Positions 9,021 to 14,867 of a stretch of DNA of 14,867 nucleotides are shown one piece after another. The stretch is from an uncultured Acetatifactor sp. (GTDB taxonomy: Bacteria; Bacillota; Clostridia; Lachnospirales; Lachnospiraceae): NCBI GenBank assembly GCA_934394515.1, contig CAKRRU010000065.1, positions 1 to 14,867 on the forward strand. Direction: 5' to 3'. How positions within the stretch are numbered: the stretch's first letter is position 1; every line of letters starts with the position of its first letter. The translations under genes were made by a program, and so were the position numbers. The notes under the pieces were generated by a model. That model was given only the letters and a program-made list of their open reading frames with translations. It ran no database searches and was not told where the DNA came from.

Positions 9021-10500
9021 GACGCAGAAAAATGTGCAAAATAAAAAAGACGCCGACCGTAAAAAAAAGATTCAGAACAGAAAACGTATGGGCAATCAGC
9101 GGGAAATCTGGCTTTCCGCCGGCGGCATCGGTGTTCTCTTTCTATGTCTGTTGATCTATCTGGGACATTTTGTGGCAACCAGTGAACAGGATATGATCAA
9201 CAACAGTTATAATTCACGCCAGCAGATCCTGTTGTCCCGGAATTACCGCGGCTCCATCTATTCCAGAGACGGAGAAGTGCTTGCGGAAACAGTATTGGAT
9301 GCGGAAGAAGAGGAAAGTCGTGATTATCCTTATAAAAATCTGTTTTCCCATATTGTAGGGTATTCCACGCAGGGCAGAATGGGTGTGGAAGCACTGGCCA
9401 ATTATTATCTGATCAATACCAATACCTCCCTGTCCAACAAGGTAAAAAATGATACAGCCGGGAAAAAGAATCCGGGGGATAATGTATATACCACGCTGGA
9501 TGTGCAGATCCAGCAGGTAGCAAATGACCAGCTGGATATCTATCGCGGCGCAATCATTGTAACGGAAGTGTCCACGGGAAAAATACTTGCCATGGTATCT
9601 CATCCTGATTTTGATCCGAATTCCATTGCTGACATCTGGGATGATCTGGTAGCCAACGATTCCAGCACCGTACTTTTAAATCGTGCGACCCAGGGACTGT
9701 ATCCTCCCGGATCTACTTTTAAAATCGTAACGGCCCTGGAATACATTCGCGAGAATCCCAATACGTATCAGAACTATTCCTATAACTGTAACGGTTCTTT
9801 CCGGCTGGGTGACAGTAAAATCAGCTGTTATCACGGATCTAATCACGGTCAGGTTGATTTTACGAGATCTTTTGCAAAGTCATGTAACTCATCCTTTGCC
9901 AATATAGGAATGAGTCTGGACCGGAGTGCATTTCAGGAAACATTGAATGATCTATTGTTTAATAAGGAACTGCCGTTGACGCTGAATTATGCCAAAAGTA
10001 CAGCAATCGTTTCTGACAGTACTCCTGACGCTGAGATGATGCAGACATCTATCGGACAGGGAAAAACACAGATCACACCGATGCATTTGAATATGATCAC
10101 CTGTGCGATTGCAAATGATGGCGTCCTGATGAAACCGTATGTGCTCGACCATGTGGAAAATGATGAAGGCACGGTGGTCAAGAGCTTCAAACCTTCCGAA
10201 TACGGACGGTTGATGACAGAAGAGGAATCCGCTGTACTGAAACAGTTAATGACCGATGTGGTGCAGGAAGGAACGGCTTCCAAGCTAAAAGGGCTGGATT
10301 ATACCGCAGCGGGAAAAACAGGTTCTGCGGAATATAATAATGTGAAAGGTGACAGCCATGCATGGTTTACCGGCTTTGCACCGGCAGAAGATCCTCAGGT
10401 CTGTGTAACGATCATCGTAGAGGGTGCCGGAAGCGGTGGTGATTATGCGGTACCTATTGCGAGACGTATATTTGATGCTTACTTTAATGAAAAAAAGTAA
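9007..10500 (+). CDS. Class B penicillin-binding protein (monofunctional D,D-transpeptidase)
   Basis: This protein cross-links peptidoglycan stem peptides outside the membrane and is the natural partner of the preceding SEDS polymerase. A basic cytoplasmic tail (1-32, rich in Lys/Arg) is followed by one membrane anchor (~33-57). A short pedestal region starts at YRGSIYSRDGEVLAET. The transpeptidase domain has the acylating serine in STFK (236-239), SCN (292-294) and KTG (437-439), all intact. At 497 residues it is compact, resembling PbpA of Actinobacteria more than the 600-700 residue PBP2 type. The start is GTG at 9007, supported by GGAG at 8994-8997 (9-base spacing); it overlaps the SEDS stop by 14 bases, so translation is coupled. 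It should be inhibited by beta-lactams. Confidence 0.94.
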   Translation: MAENKTQKNVQNKKDADRKKKIQNRKRMGNQREIWLSAGGIGVLFLCLLIYLGHFVATSEQDMINNSYNSRQQILLSRNYRGSIYSRDGEVLAETVLDAEEEESRDYPYKNLFSHIVGYSTQGRMGVEALANYYLINTNTSLSNKVKNDTAGKKNPGDNVYTTLDVQIQQVANDQLDIYRGAIIVTEVSTGKILAMVSHPDFDPNSIADIWDDLVANDSSTVLLNRATQGLYPPGSTFKIVTALEYIRENPNTYQNYSYNCNGSFRLGDSKISCYHGSNHGQVDFTRSFAKSCNSSFANIGMSLDRSAFQETLNDLLFNKELPLTLNYAKSTAIVSDSTPDAEMMQTSIGQGKTQITPMHLNMITCAIANDGVLMKPYVLDHVENDEGTVVKSFKPSEYGRLMTEEESAVLKQLMTDVVQEGTASKLKGLDYTAAGKTGSAEYNNVKGDSHAWFTGFAPAEDPQVCVTIIVEGAGSGGDYAVPIARRIFDAYFNEKK

Positions 10501-10520
10501 TCGGAGGGGGTTACGTTACT

Positions 10521-10961
10521 ATGATAGAAGCTACCAGTTGCGGCGGAGTTGTTATTTTCCGTGGAAAGATTTTGCTTCTCTATAAAAACATCAAAAACAA
10601 ATATGAAGGATGGGTATTACCGAAGGGAACCGTAGAAGCCGGTGAGACACATGAGCAGACAGCTTTGAGAGAAGTACTGGAAGAAAGCGGCTCCAGGGCT
10701 TTTATCGTAGATTATGTCGGACGCAGTGAATATTCTTTTAATGTGCCGGAAGACGTGGTGGAAAAAGAGGTTCACTGGTATCTGATGGGAACGGACAGCT
10801 ATTATAGCAAACCGCAGAAAGAAGAGTATTTTGCGGACTCCGGATTTTATAAATATCATGAGGCATATCATCTTTTGAAGTTTGCAAATGAAAAGCAGAT
10901 ATTGGAAAAAGCCTATGCGGACTATCTGGAAAGAAAAAGGAATAATCAATGGAAGAATTGA
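10521..10961 (+). CDS. Nudix hydrolase
   Basis: This 146-residue protein carries the Nudix box, GTVEAGE...REVLEESG (residues ~35-57), with the Gly, Glu, Arg and Glu-Glu positions that bind the metal and diphosphate. The substrate is a nucleoside diphosphate linked to another group. The upstream PKG and the size resemble diadenosine-polyphosphate or diphosphoinositol-type hydrolases, but specificity cannot be read from sequence. It starts 20 bases after the PBP gene with a strong GGAGGGGG site (10503-10510) and is the last gene of the zapA operon. The final codons lie inside the terminator hairpin, and the stop codon is within its right arm. A housekeeping role in nucleotide sanitation or alarmone turnover is inference. 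Confidence 0.92.
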   Translation: MIEATSCGGVVIFRGKILLLYKNIKNKYEGWVLPKGTVEAGETHEQTALREVLEESGSRAFIVDYVGRSEYSFNVPEDVVEKEVHWYLMGTDSYYSKPQKEEYFADSGFYKYHEAYHLLKFANEKQILEKAYADYLERKRNNQWKN

Positions 10962-10978
10962 TTATTCCTGCTTTTCTT
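10938..10978. terminator. Bidirectional terminator overlapping the Nudix gene end
   Basis: AGGAATAATCAA (10938-10949) and TTGATTATTCCT (10958-10969) are a perfect 12-base inverted repeat around an eight-base loop. On the plus strand the tail is GCTTTTCTT. On the minus strand the tail reads CCTTTTTCTTT, so it also serves the convergent HD-GYP gene that ends at 11010. The Nudix stop codon is at 10959-10961, inside the right arm. Confidence 0.85.
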
Positions 10979-11009
10979 AATTTATTTACTTTTTTATTTG
11001 CTTTGGAAT

Positions 11010-12062
11010 TTATACGTTCTTGACGATTTCCAGATCGGGTCTCTGCAGAAGATCTACAAATTCATTTTTCTCATTCTTTAAAATGGGGCGGGAATACTTG
11101 TTGGGATGAATGATCAGTACTTCCCAGATGGTTCCGTCATTCAGCTGTACATTGGTTCCGATCTGCGCATCGGCGATACGTTTCATGATCGGCATCAGCA
11201 ATTCTACATCATATTTATCCAGACTCTTTTCGAAATTACCAAGGATCTGTAACGGGGTCAGCGCGTTACGGTAGGTTCTGGGAGACGCCATGGCAATATA
11301 AGCATCGATGATAGCGATATACCGGGCGAAGACATCTATTTTCTGACCGGACATATGATAAGGATAGCCGCTGCCATCCAGACGTTCGTGATGCATGATT
11401 ACTGCATTTTTTACATGTTCATTCAGATCCTGGTTCCGCACAGTGGTATAGCCGACTACGGGATGGGTCTTGATCACCTTGAATTCCTCGTCTGTGAGCT
11501 TGCCGGGCTTCCACAACAGTTCATAGGGAAGCTGCAGTTTGCCGATATCATAATAGAAACCACAGAGGATCAGGGTATTTTTCTCTTCTTCACTCATCGC
11601 CAGCCAGTCGGCAAAAGTACCGGCCAGAAGGGCTGCATTTAATCCCTGGGTATAGGTAAGCTCATCTTCACTGGGCATCAGATTATACAGATAATCAAGA
11701 AGCACGGAACCGGAAGTGATATAATAATATAATTCGTTGTAGATCGTCAGCAGAATGATATCCGCCGGCTTCCTGCCCATGATCAGAAGCTGTTTCATTG
11801 CCAGCTTATATTGACCTAAAAATAACGGGTAGGCGCGTTCAAATGCCTTAAAATTAGAGTCGAAACGGATCTTTTCATAATGAGTAGTGGCAAAATCAAC
11901 GTCTTCCATTACGGTAACGCACACCAGATTATAACGTTTCAGCTTCTCGATGATCTGCGGAGTAATGGTCGTTCCCGCAGGGTAGATCACACGATCCTGA
12001 TCCAGGATGTCCTCACCCAGTACCATATCCGGCTGTAACTCCATTTTTGTAATAACCTTCAA
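11010..12062 (-). CDS. Degenerate HD-GYP domain protein, probable non-catalytic cyclic-di-GMP sensor
   Basis: HD-GYP proteins normally hydrolyse cyclic-di-GMP through a bi- or tri-metal site. Residues 1-55 match the N-terminal cap common in clostridial members (MELQPDMVLGEDI...PAGTTIT). The HD-GYP domain spans ~125-300. The HD pair is Tyr171-Asp172 (FYYDIGK), and the upstream metal-binding His column is Gln139 (TQGLNAALLA). The other elements remain: KTHP (His200), MHHERLDGSGYP (His224, His225, Gly232-Tyr233-Pro234) and Asp253. A C-terminal strand-rich tail (~305-350) is typical. Missing ligands suggest loss of hydrolysis with the GYP ligand-contact loop kept, but this is inferred. The start is TTG, with a perfect AGGAGG (12071-12076 on this strand) 8 bases upstream. 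It is monocistronic and divergent from the 12189 gene. Confidence 0.88.
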   Translation of the reverse strand: MKVITKMELQPDMVLGEDILDQDRVIYPAGTTITPQIIEKLKRYNLVCVTVMEDVDFATTHYEKIRFDSNFKAFERAYPLFLGQYKLAMKQLLIMGRKPADIILLTIYNELYYYITSGSVLLDYLYNLMPSEDELTYTQGLNAALLAGTFADWLAMSEEEKNTLILCGFYYDIGKLQLPYELLWKPGKLTDEEFKVIKTHPVVGYTTVRNQDLNEHVKNAVIMHHERLDGSGYPYHMSGQKIDVFARYIAIIDAYIAMASPRTYRNALTPLQILGNFEKSLDKYDVELLMPIMKRIADAQIGTNVQLNDGTIWEVLIIHPNKYSRPILKNEKNEFVDLLQRPDLEIVKNV

Positions 12063-12092
12063 AGCTGTTTCCTCCTCATTTGTACTAATTCA

Positions 12093-12120
12093 AGTATAAA
12101 ATATCATGCTAAAAAGTCAA
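12093..12120 (-). promoter_or_regulatory. Sigma-A promoter for the HD-GYP gene
   Basis: Read on the minus strand, TTGACT (12115-12120) and TATACT (12093-12098) are separated by 16 bases. The leader is about 25 bases and contains the AGGAGG site. Its -35 lies ten bases from the -35 of the divergent promoter at 12131-12159. Confidence 0.7.
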
Positions 12121-12130
12121 GTAACAAAAA

Positions 12131-12159
12131 TTGTAATATAACGGAATCTATGCTATACT
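12131..12159 (+). promoter_or_regulatory. Extended -10 sigma-A promoter for the DUF2953-gerW cluster
   Basis: TTGTAA (12131-12136), 17 bases, and TATACT (12154-12159) preceded by TG at 12151-12152. Initiation near 12166 leaves a leader of about 23 bases before the ATG at 12189, containing AAGGA. Confidence 0.7.
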
Positions 12160-12188
12160 AGGAGAAAAGAATTTTAAGGAACTTGTGT

Positions 12189-12512
12189 ATGGCAGGAAGG
12201 ATAAAGTTTGCGCAAAATCTCTATCTCGGAGAGGGCATTGCGCCGGAAAAACTGGATAAACTAAAAAAGAGACTGAACAAAAAGCCTCTTTTGGCTGAGG
12301 TATACCTTATCACTCCGGCCGGAAATCCGGCAGATCAGCTGGATATTTTTGACGCCAGGCAGTTGGTACAGCCTCATTATAAAGATGAGGAATTTCTCGT
12401 TCTCGGCATGGCTTCCGATTATGAAGACGCACTGAAACTGATCGAACAGATTACAAGAGAATGCCTGGAGAACAGAGGAGACTGCAATCTGCGGGAGTAT
12501 TTATTATGTTGA
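12189..12512 (+). CDS. Uncharacterised 107-residue protein upstream of DUF2953
   Basis: I do not recognise a family. The protein is soluble, with no signal peptide or membrane segment. A basic N-terminal half (LDKLKKRLNKKP, residues ~21-32) is followed by beta-alpha-beta-like alternation: AEVYLITPAG, QLDIFDARQL, EEFLVLGMASDYEDALKLIEQITREC. The last stretch looks like a helix that packs on a strand. I chose the ATG at 12189 because AAGGA (12176-12180) is 8 bases upstream; an in-frame TTG at 12183 is too close to it. The stop overlaps the next gene's ATG (ATGTTGA, 12506-12512), so the two are translationally coupled, implying a shared task with the DUF2953 protein. It is the first gene of the divergently promoted cluster. 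Confidence 0.8.
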   Translation: MAGRIKFAQNLYLGEGIAPEKLDKLKKRLNKKPLLAEVYLITPAGNPADQLDIFDARQLVQPHYKDEEFLVLGMASDYEDALKLIEQITRECLENRGDCNLREYLLC

Positions 12513-13387
12513 CGATTCTTTTTAAAATATTGGGGATCCTGGGAATCGTGCTTCTGATTCTGCTGGGGATTGCATTGGCAGTCATTGCACTGGTTTTGTT
12601 TTTCCCAATCTTCTATAAAGCTATAGGGAAGAAGGATTCGGAAGAACTCCGGCTGTCGGTACGTGCGAGATGGCTGTTCGGTCTCCTGCGTGTGTCCTGC
12701 GATTATCCCGATCCCGGGAAATTGCAGGTAAAAATTTTGTTTTTTACTTTGTATGATTCATCGGTGGAGAAACCGCAAAAGGAGACTGCATCGTCACCCA
12801 AGGAGCCTGAAGAGACCGGACCTGCGAATAAAACTCAGGATTTACCGGTGACGGATAACGCAATATCGGATACGGCTTCCGAGGCGGAAAACATGACGTC
12901 TGTGCAGGAGAAAAGTCCGGTCACAGATACAGCGGACCGTGTATACCGGTTTTTTGAAAAAATACGGTACACGTTCCGAAAAATATGTGATAGAATCAAA
13001 CATATTCTGCAAAACATCAGTTTTTATAAAGAGTTATGGAATGATCCGGATACGCAGGGGCTGTTGCGACATGCCGGAAAACGTATCGGACATCTTTTGA
13101 AAAGCCTGCGCCCACGGAAGCTTACGGTCAATGCCGTATTCGGTACCGGTTCGCCGGATACTACCGGCTATTTGTATGGAATCTACGGTATGCTGCTTCC
13201 GAAGCTGGGAAAAGGAATTGCGGTACAGCCTGATTTTGAACAGGCAGTTTTAGAGGGAGAATTCAAAGCCTCCGGACATTTTACCGTTGCATGTATACTA
13301 TTTCATTCCGTGCTGCTGCTTTTGGATAAAAGATTGCGCAGGTTACGGGATAGAATCAAACAATATAAAAAAACTCAGAGTAAATAA
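12506..13387 (+). CDS. DUF2953 family membrane protein (YtfI-like)
   Basis: The 293-residue protein begins with one long hydrophobic segment (residues ~4-36) and probably continues on the outer face or in the cytoplasm as a DUF2953 domain. A strand-rich part (LRLSVRARWLFGLLRVSCDY, ~45-65) precedes a Pro/Thr/Glu-rich, low-complexity linker (~82-140). The C-terminal part is helical and ends in a conserved-looking FGTGSPDTTGYLYGIYGMLLP. In Bacillus the homologue ytfI lies beside gerW (ytfJ), as it does here, so a sporulation or germination link is reasonable though unproven. A longer in-frame ATG at 12461 exists inside the upstream gene, but the GGGAG at 12493-12497 sits 8 bases before 12506, favouring that start. 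The overlap with the upstream stop is seven bases. Confidence 0.82.
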   Translation: MLTILFKILGILGIVLLILLGIALAVIALVLFFPIFYKAIGKKDSEELRLSVRARWLFGLLRVSCDYPDPGKLQVKILFFTLYDSSVEKPQKETASSPKEPEETGPANKTQDLPVTDNAISDTASEAENMTSVQEKSPVTDTADRVYRFFEKIRYTFRKICDRIKHILQNISFYKELWNDPDTQGLLRHAGKRIGHLLKSLRPRKLTVNAVFGTGSPDTTGYLYGIYGMLLPKLGKGIAVQPDFEQAVLEGEFKASGHFTVACILFHSVLLLLDKRLRRLRDRIKQYKKTQSK

Positions 13388-13410
13388 TTGCTTAAAACAG
13401 GAGGTTTATT

Positions 13411-13833
13411 ATGGCAGACAAAGAGAATCAGTTTCAGGGAGTTGTAGAATCTCTTTTAAAGGGAATGGATACGGTTCTTTCCACCAAAACAGTGGTGGGA
13501 GAAGCTACTAAGATCGGAGATACCATTATTTTGCCTTTGGTGGATGTGACGTTTGGCGTAGGTGCCGGAGCGGGCAATAATTCCGAGAAAAAATCCGCAT
13601 CGGGAGCCGGAGGCCTGGGCGGTAAAATGACTCCCAGTGCAGTCCTGGTCATTAAGAACGGTTCCACTAAGCTGGTAAATATCAAGAATCAGGATACCGT
13701 CACCAAGATCCTGGATATGATTCCTGACATTGTAGATAAATTTACCCAGCCGAAGGAAAAAGAAGAAATGTCCGATGCGGAAGTGGTAGACATCGCATTT
13801 CCGGAAGACGAGAAAACTACAGAAGACAAGTAA
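13411..13833 (+). CDS. gerW: GerW family sporulation protein (YtfJ)
   Basis: GerW homologues are small spore-associated proteins. In Bacillus subtilis GerW (YtfJ) is made in the forespore and is needed for function of the germination lytic enzyme SleB. The 140 residues show the family layout. A short amphipathic start (VVESLLKGMDTVLSTKTVVG) is followed by a hydrophobic stretch DTIILPLVDVTFGVGAGAG, a glycine-rich section (~60-75) and the strand SAVLVIKNGSTKLVNI. The acidic tail is variable. A near-ideal AGGAGGT lies 5 bases before the ATG, 23 bases after DUF2953. I see no forespore sigma-factor promoter just upstream, so it appears to be transcribed with the DUF2953 gene. Confidence 0.92.
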   Translation: MADKENQFQGVVESLLKGMDTVLSTKTVVGEATKIGDTIILPLVDVTFGVGAGAGNNSEKKSASGAGGLGGKMTPSAVLVIKNGSTKLVNIKNQDTVTKILDMIPDIVDKFTQPKEKEEMSDAEVVDIAFPEDEKTTEDK

Positions 13834-13888
13834 TATTTGATATACTCTGCATATAATAAAGTGAGAACATTCCGGATCCGGGATTATT

Positions 13889-14032
13889 ATGAAGAAGATC
13901 ATTGGCCTGATACTCTTTTTTGTGGCTGTTGGCATGCTGCTTATGCTTGTGATCCATAATCGATTCATCGGTCTGATCATGGTAGCTCTTTTATTATTTG
14001 CAGGGTATTATCTTTTCTGCGGTTGTGAGTAA
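13889..14032 (+). CDS. Small two-helix membrane peptide, 47 residues
   Basis: Too short for most ORF cut-offs, this frame encodes MKKIIGLILFFVAVGMLLML followed by VIHNRFIGLI and a second hydrophobic helix, ending FCGCE. It resembles two transmembrane segments (~4-22 and ~27-43) joined by a short polar HNR turn, with two cysteines near the C-terminus. No function is known to me. The ribosome site is weak (CGGGA, 13878-13882, about 6 bases before the ATG). It lies 55 bases after gerW and 11 bases before the J-domain gene, whose AAGAGGG site overlaps its stop. The layout supports co-transcription, so I judge it real. Confidence 0.7.
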   Translation: MKKIIGLILFFVAVGMLLMLVIHNRFIGLIMVALLLFAGYYLFCGCE

Positions 14033-14043
14033 GAGGGTACAGT

Positions 14044-14574
14044 ATGATTGATTGGGAAGAGGTCATTAAAGCCGAAAGTACAGAAGAACTGAAGGAAGTA
14101 AAGCTCTGGCTGTTTCAGGAAAATATGCGTCTGGAACAGGAACGTACCGAACTGGACCTTGCCAGAAACAAATTTCTGGATGAACGTGTGAAACTGCGGG
14201 ACGAACTGGACGAGCTGAACCGGCGCACGGTCATGGAGCGCAAACGGCTGAAGGAAGAAAATCTGTTCTTTGAAAAAAAGATGGCGATCCTGCAGGAAGG
14301 CTTCCGACAGTTGGAAGAGGATCGTAAAAAGTTTGAAAGAGAGCGGCAGACACTGTCCCGGGAGACTGAACATCAGATCGCCGCAGAAGAAGAAAACAGC
14401 TTGACGGCGGTACAGCTTTTATTCCGGGGGGTCAATAATCCACTGGCCCTGAGAAAGAGATATCGGGATCTGATCAAGATATTCCATCCGGACAACCTGT
14501 TCGGAGACGGAGAGCTGGCGGGACAGATCAATAAGGAATATCTGAAACGGAAACAGGAAGAGCGGTTTTGGTAA
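14044..14574 (+). CDS. Coiled-coil protein with C-terminal J domain
   Basis: This 176-residue protein has a long charged coiled coil (residues ~15-115), dense in Glu, Arg, Lys and Leu. The last ~58 residues form a J domain: helix II is ALRKRYRDLIKIF, the HPD motif is His148-Pro149-Asp150, and helix III is AGQINKEYLKRK. J domains recruit and stimulate Hsp70 (DnaK). In classical DnaJ the domain is N-terminal and followed by zinc-finger and substrate domains, which are absent here. The protein may present a specific target to DnaK through the coiled coil. Target and localisation are unknown. AAGAGGG (14031-14037) sits 6 bases before the ATG, so the gene is the last of the gerW cluster. A hairpin follows. 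Confidence 0.88.
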   Translation: MIDWEEVIKAESTEELKEVKLWLFQENMRLEQERTELDLARNKFLDERVKLRDELDELNRRTVMERKRLKEENLFFEKKMAILQEGFRQLEEDRKKFERERQTLSRETEHQIAAEEENSLTAVQLLFRGVNNPLALRKRYRDLIKIFHPDNLFGDGELAGQINKEYLKRKQEERFW

Positions 14575-14596
14575 ATTGTATTACGGACAAAAAATA

Positions 14597-14627
14597 AGCC
14601 AGAAATGATAACTCATTTCTGGCTTTC
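14597..14627. terminator. Bidirectional terminator between the J-domain gene and rpmB
   Basis: AGCCAGAAATGA (14597-14608) and TCATTTCTGGCT (14613-14624) pair perfectly over 12 bases with a TAAC loop. On the minus strand the tail TTATTTTTTG (14587-14596) makes it a strong terminator for rpmB. On the plus strand only TTCT follows, so termination of the J-domain gene may be less efficient. Confidence 0.82.
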
Positions 14628-14652
14628 TAAAATCCAATATTATCGAAGAAGA

Positions 14653-14838
14653 TTAAGCTCTCTCAACTTTACCAGACTTTAAGCAGCTGGTGCAGACATG
14701 CATTCTTCTAGCTCCGCCGTTAACCTTGCATTTAACGCTCTTAACATTAGAATTCCAAATTGCGTTGCTTCTTCTATGAGAATGGCTTACATTGTTACCG
14801 AAATGAACGCCCTTACCGCAAATATCACATTTAGCCAT
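14653..14838 (-). CDS. rpmB: 50S ribosomal protein L28, four-cysteine (zinc-binding) form
   Basis: L28 is a small protein of the large ribosomal subunit. The 61 residues match the Firmicute form, MAKCDICGKGVHFGNNVSHS at the start and CTSCLKSGKVERA at the end. Cys4, Cys7, Cys49 and Cys52 form two CxxC pairs expected to bind zinc; organisms with zinc-free L28 copies lack them. The ATG (14836-14838 on this strand) has a strong ribosome site, complement of ACCTCCTC at 14845-14852, about 6 bases upstream. The promoter is beyond the window edge. Loss of the upstream region prevents any statement about the usual neighbour genes. Confidence 0.95.
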   Translation of the reverse strand: MAKCDICGKGVHFGNNVSHSHRRSNAIWNSNVKSVKCKVNGGARRMHVCTSCLKSGKVERA

Positions 14839-14867
14839 CTTGACACCTCCTCGATCTAACGCGCATC

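Noticed and set aside
8729..9154. 141-residue plus-strand frame spanning the SEDS-PBP junction
   Set aside because: It overlaps both conserved genes in a different frame, and the overlap region is explained by the coupled GTG start of the PBP gene.
12461..12505. Longer ATG start for the DUF2953 gene
   Set aside because: The extension lies inside the upstream gene and adds no hydrophobic or conserved residues. The GGGAG site fits the ATG at 12506.
13835..13857. Promoter before the 47-residue peptide (TTGATA and TATAAT)
   Set aside because: The spacing is only 9 bases, and the alternative sporulation-type reading (AATATT with CATATAAT) has a short spacer. It is suggestive but not reportable as a feature.
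13871..13882. CCGGATCCGG palindrome after gerW
   Set aside because: It is a 10-base palindrome without a loop or T-tail, so it is neither a terminator nor a convincing operator.

Overview
The window reads as chromosomal core DNA from a Clostridia-type Firmicute, most likely a Lachnospiraceae gut anaerobe. The evidence is the ruvA-ruvB-zapA-U32 peptidase order, strong AGGAGG-type ribosome binding sites, a spore-associated GerW homologue, clostridial HD-GYP and SEDS/PBP proteins, TATAAT/extended -10 promoters and a low-to-moderate GC content. I see no rRNA, tRNA, CRISPR array, phage or intact insertion sequence. No intergenic gap exceeds about 300 bases.

Layout. (1) Positions 1-1073 hold ilvC (ketol-acid reductoisomerase), missing only its first few codons at the window edge, followed by a hairpin terminator. 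(2) A structured AT-rich leader with a candidate promoter precedes a lone ABC exporter half-transporter (1266-3071). (3) A terminator hairpin that also contains an extended -10 promoter leads into ruvA-ruvB, the Holliday-junction branch-migration motor (3208-4839). (4) A near-consensus sigma-A promoter (4864-4892) opens a cell-envelope operon: zapA, a U32/DUF3656 protein, a RodA/FtsW SEDS glycosyltransferase, its class B penicillin-binding protein, and a Nudix hydrolase. It ends in a 12-bp bidirectional terminator at 10938-10969 that overlaps the last codons of the Nudix gene. (5) On the minus strand a degenerate HD-GYP protein (11010-12062) is transcribed divergently from (6) a five-gene plus-strand cluster: a 107-residue unknown, a DUF2953 membrane protein, GerW/YtfJ, a 47-residue two-helix membrane peptide, and a coiled-coil protein with a C-terminal J domain. 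(7) rpmB (ribosomal protein L28, four-cysteine form) lies convergently on the minus strand, separated by a second bidirectional terminator.

How the parts work together. Group 4 couples divisome assembly (ZapA) with septal or lateral peptidoglycan synthesis (SEDS polymerase plus transpeptidase, translationally coupled by a 14-base overlap). Group 6 pairs DUF2953 with GerW, as ytfI-ytfJ does in Bacillus, and appends two poorly characterised small genes.

No clearly new multi-gene system is evident. The observations most worth a second look are the HD-GYP protein with a broken metal site, the SEDS protein whose usual catalytic-Asp column appears to hold Tyr, the promoter nested in the terminator before ruvA, the leader RNA upstream of the ABC gene, and the gerW-linked pair of membrane peptide and J-domain protein.
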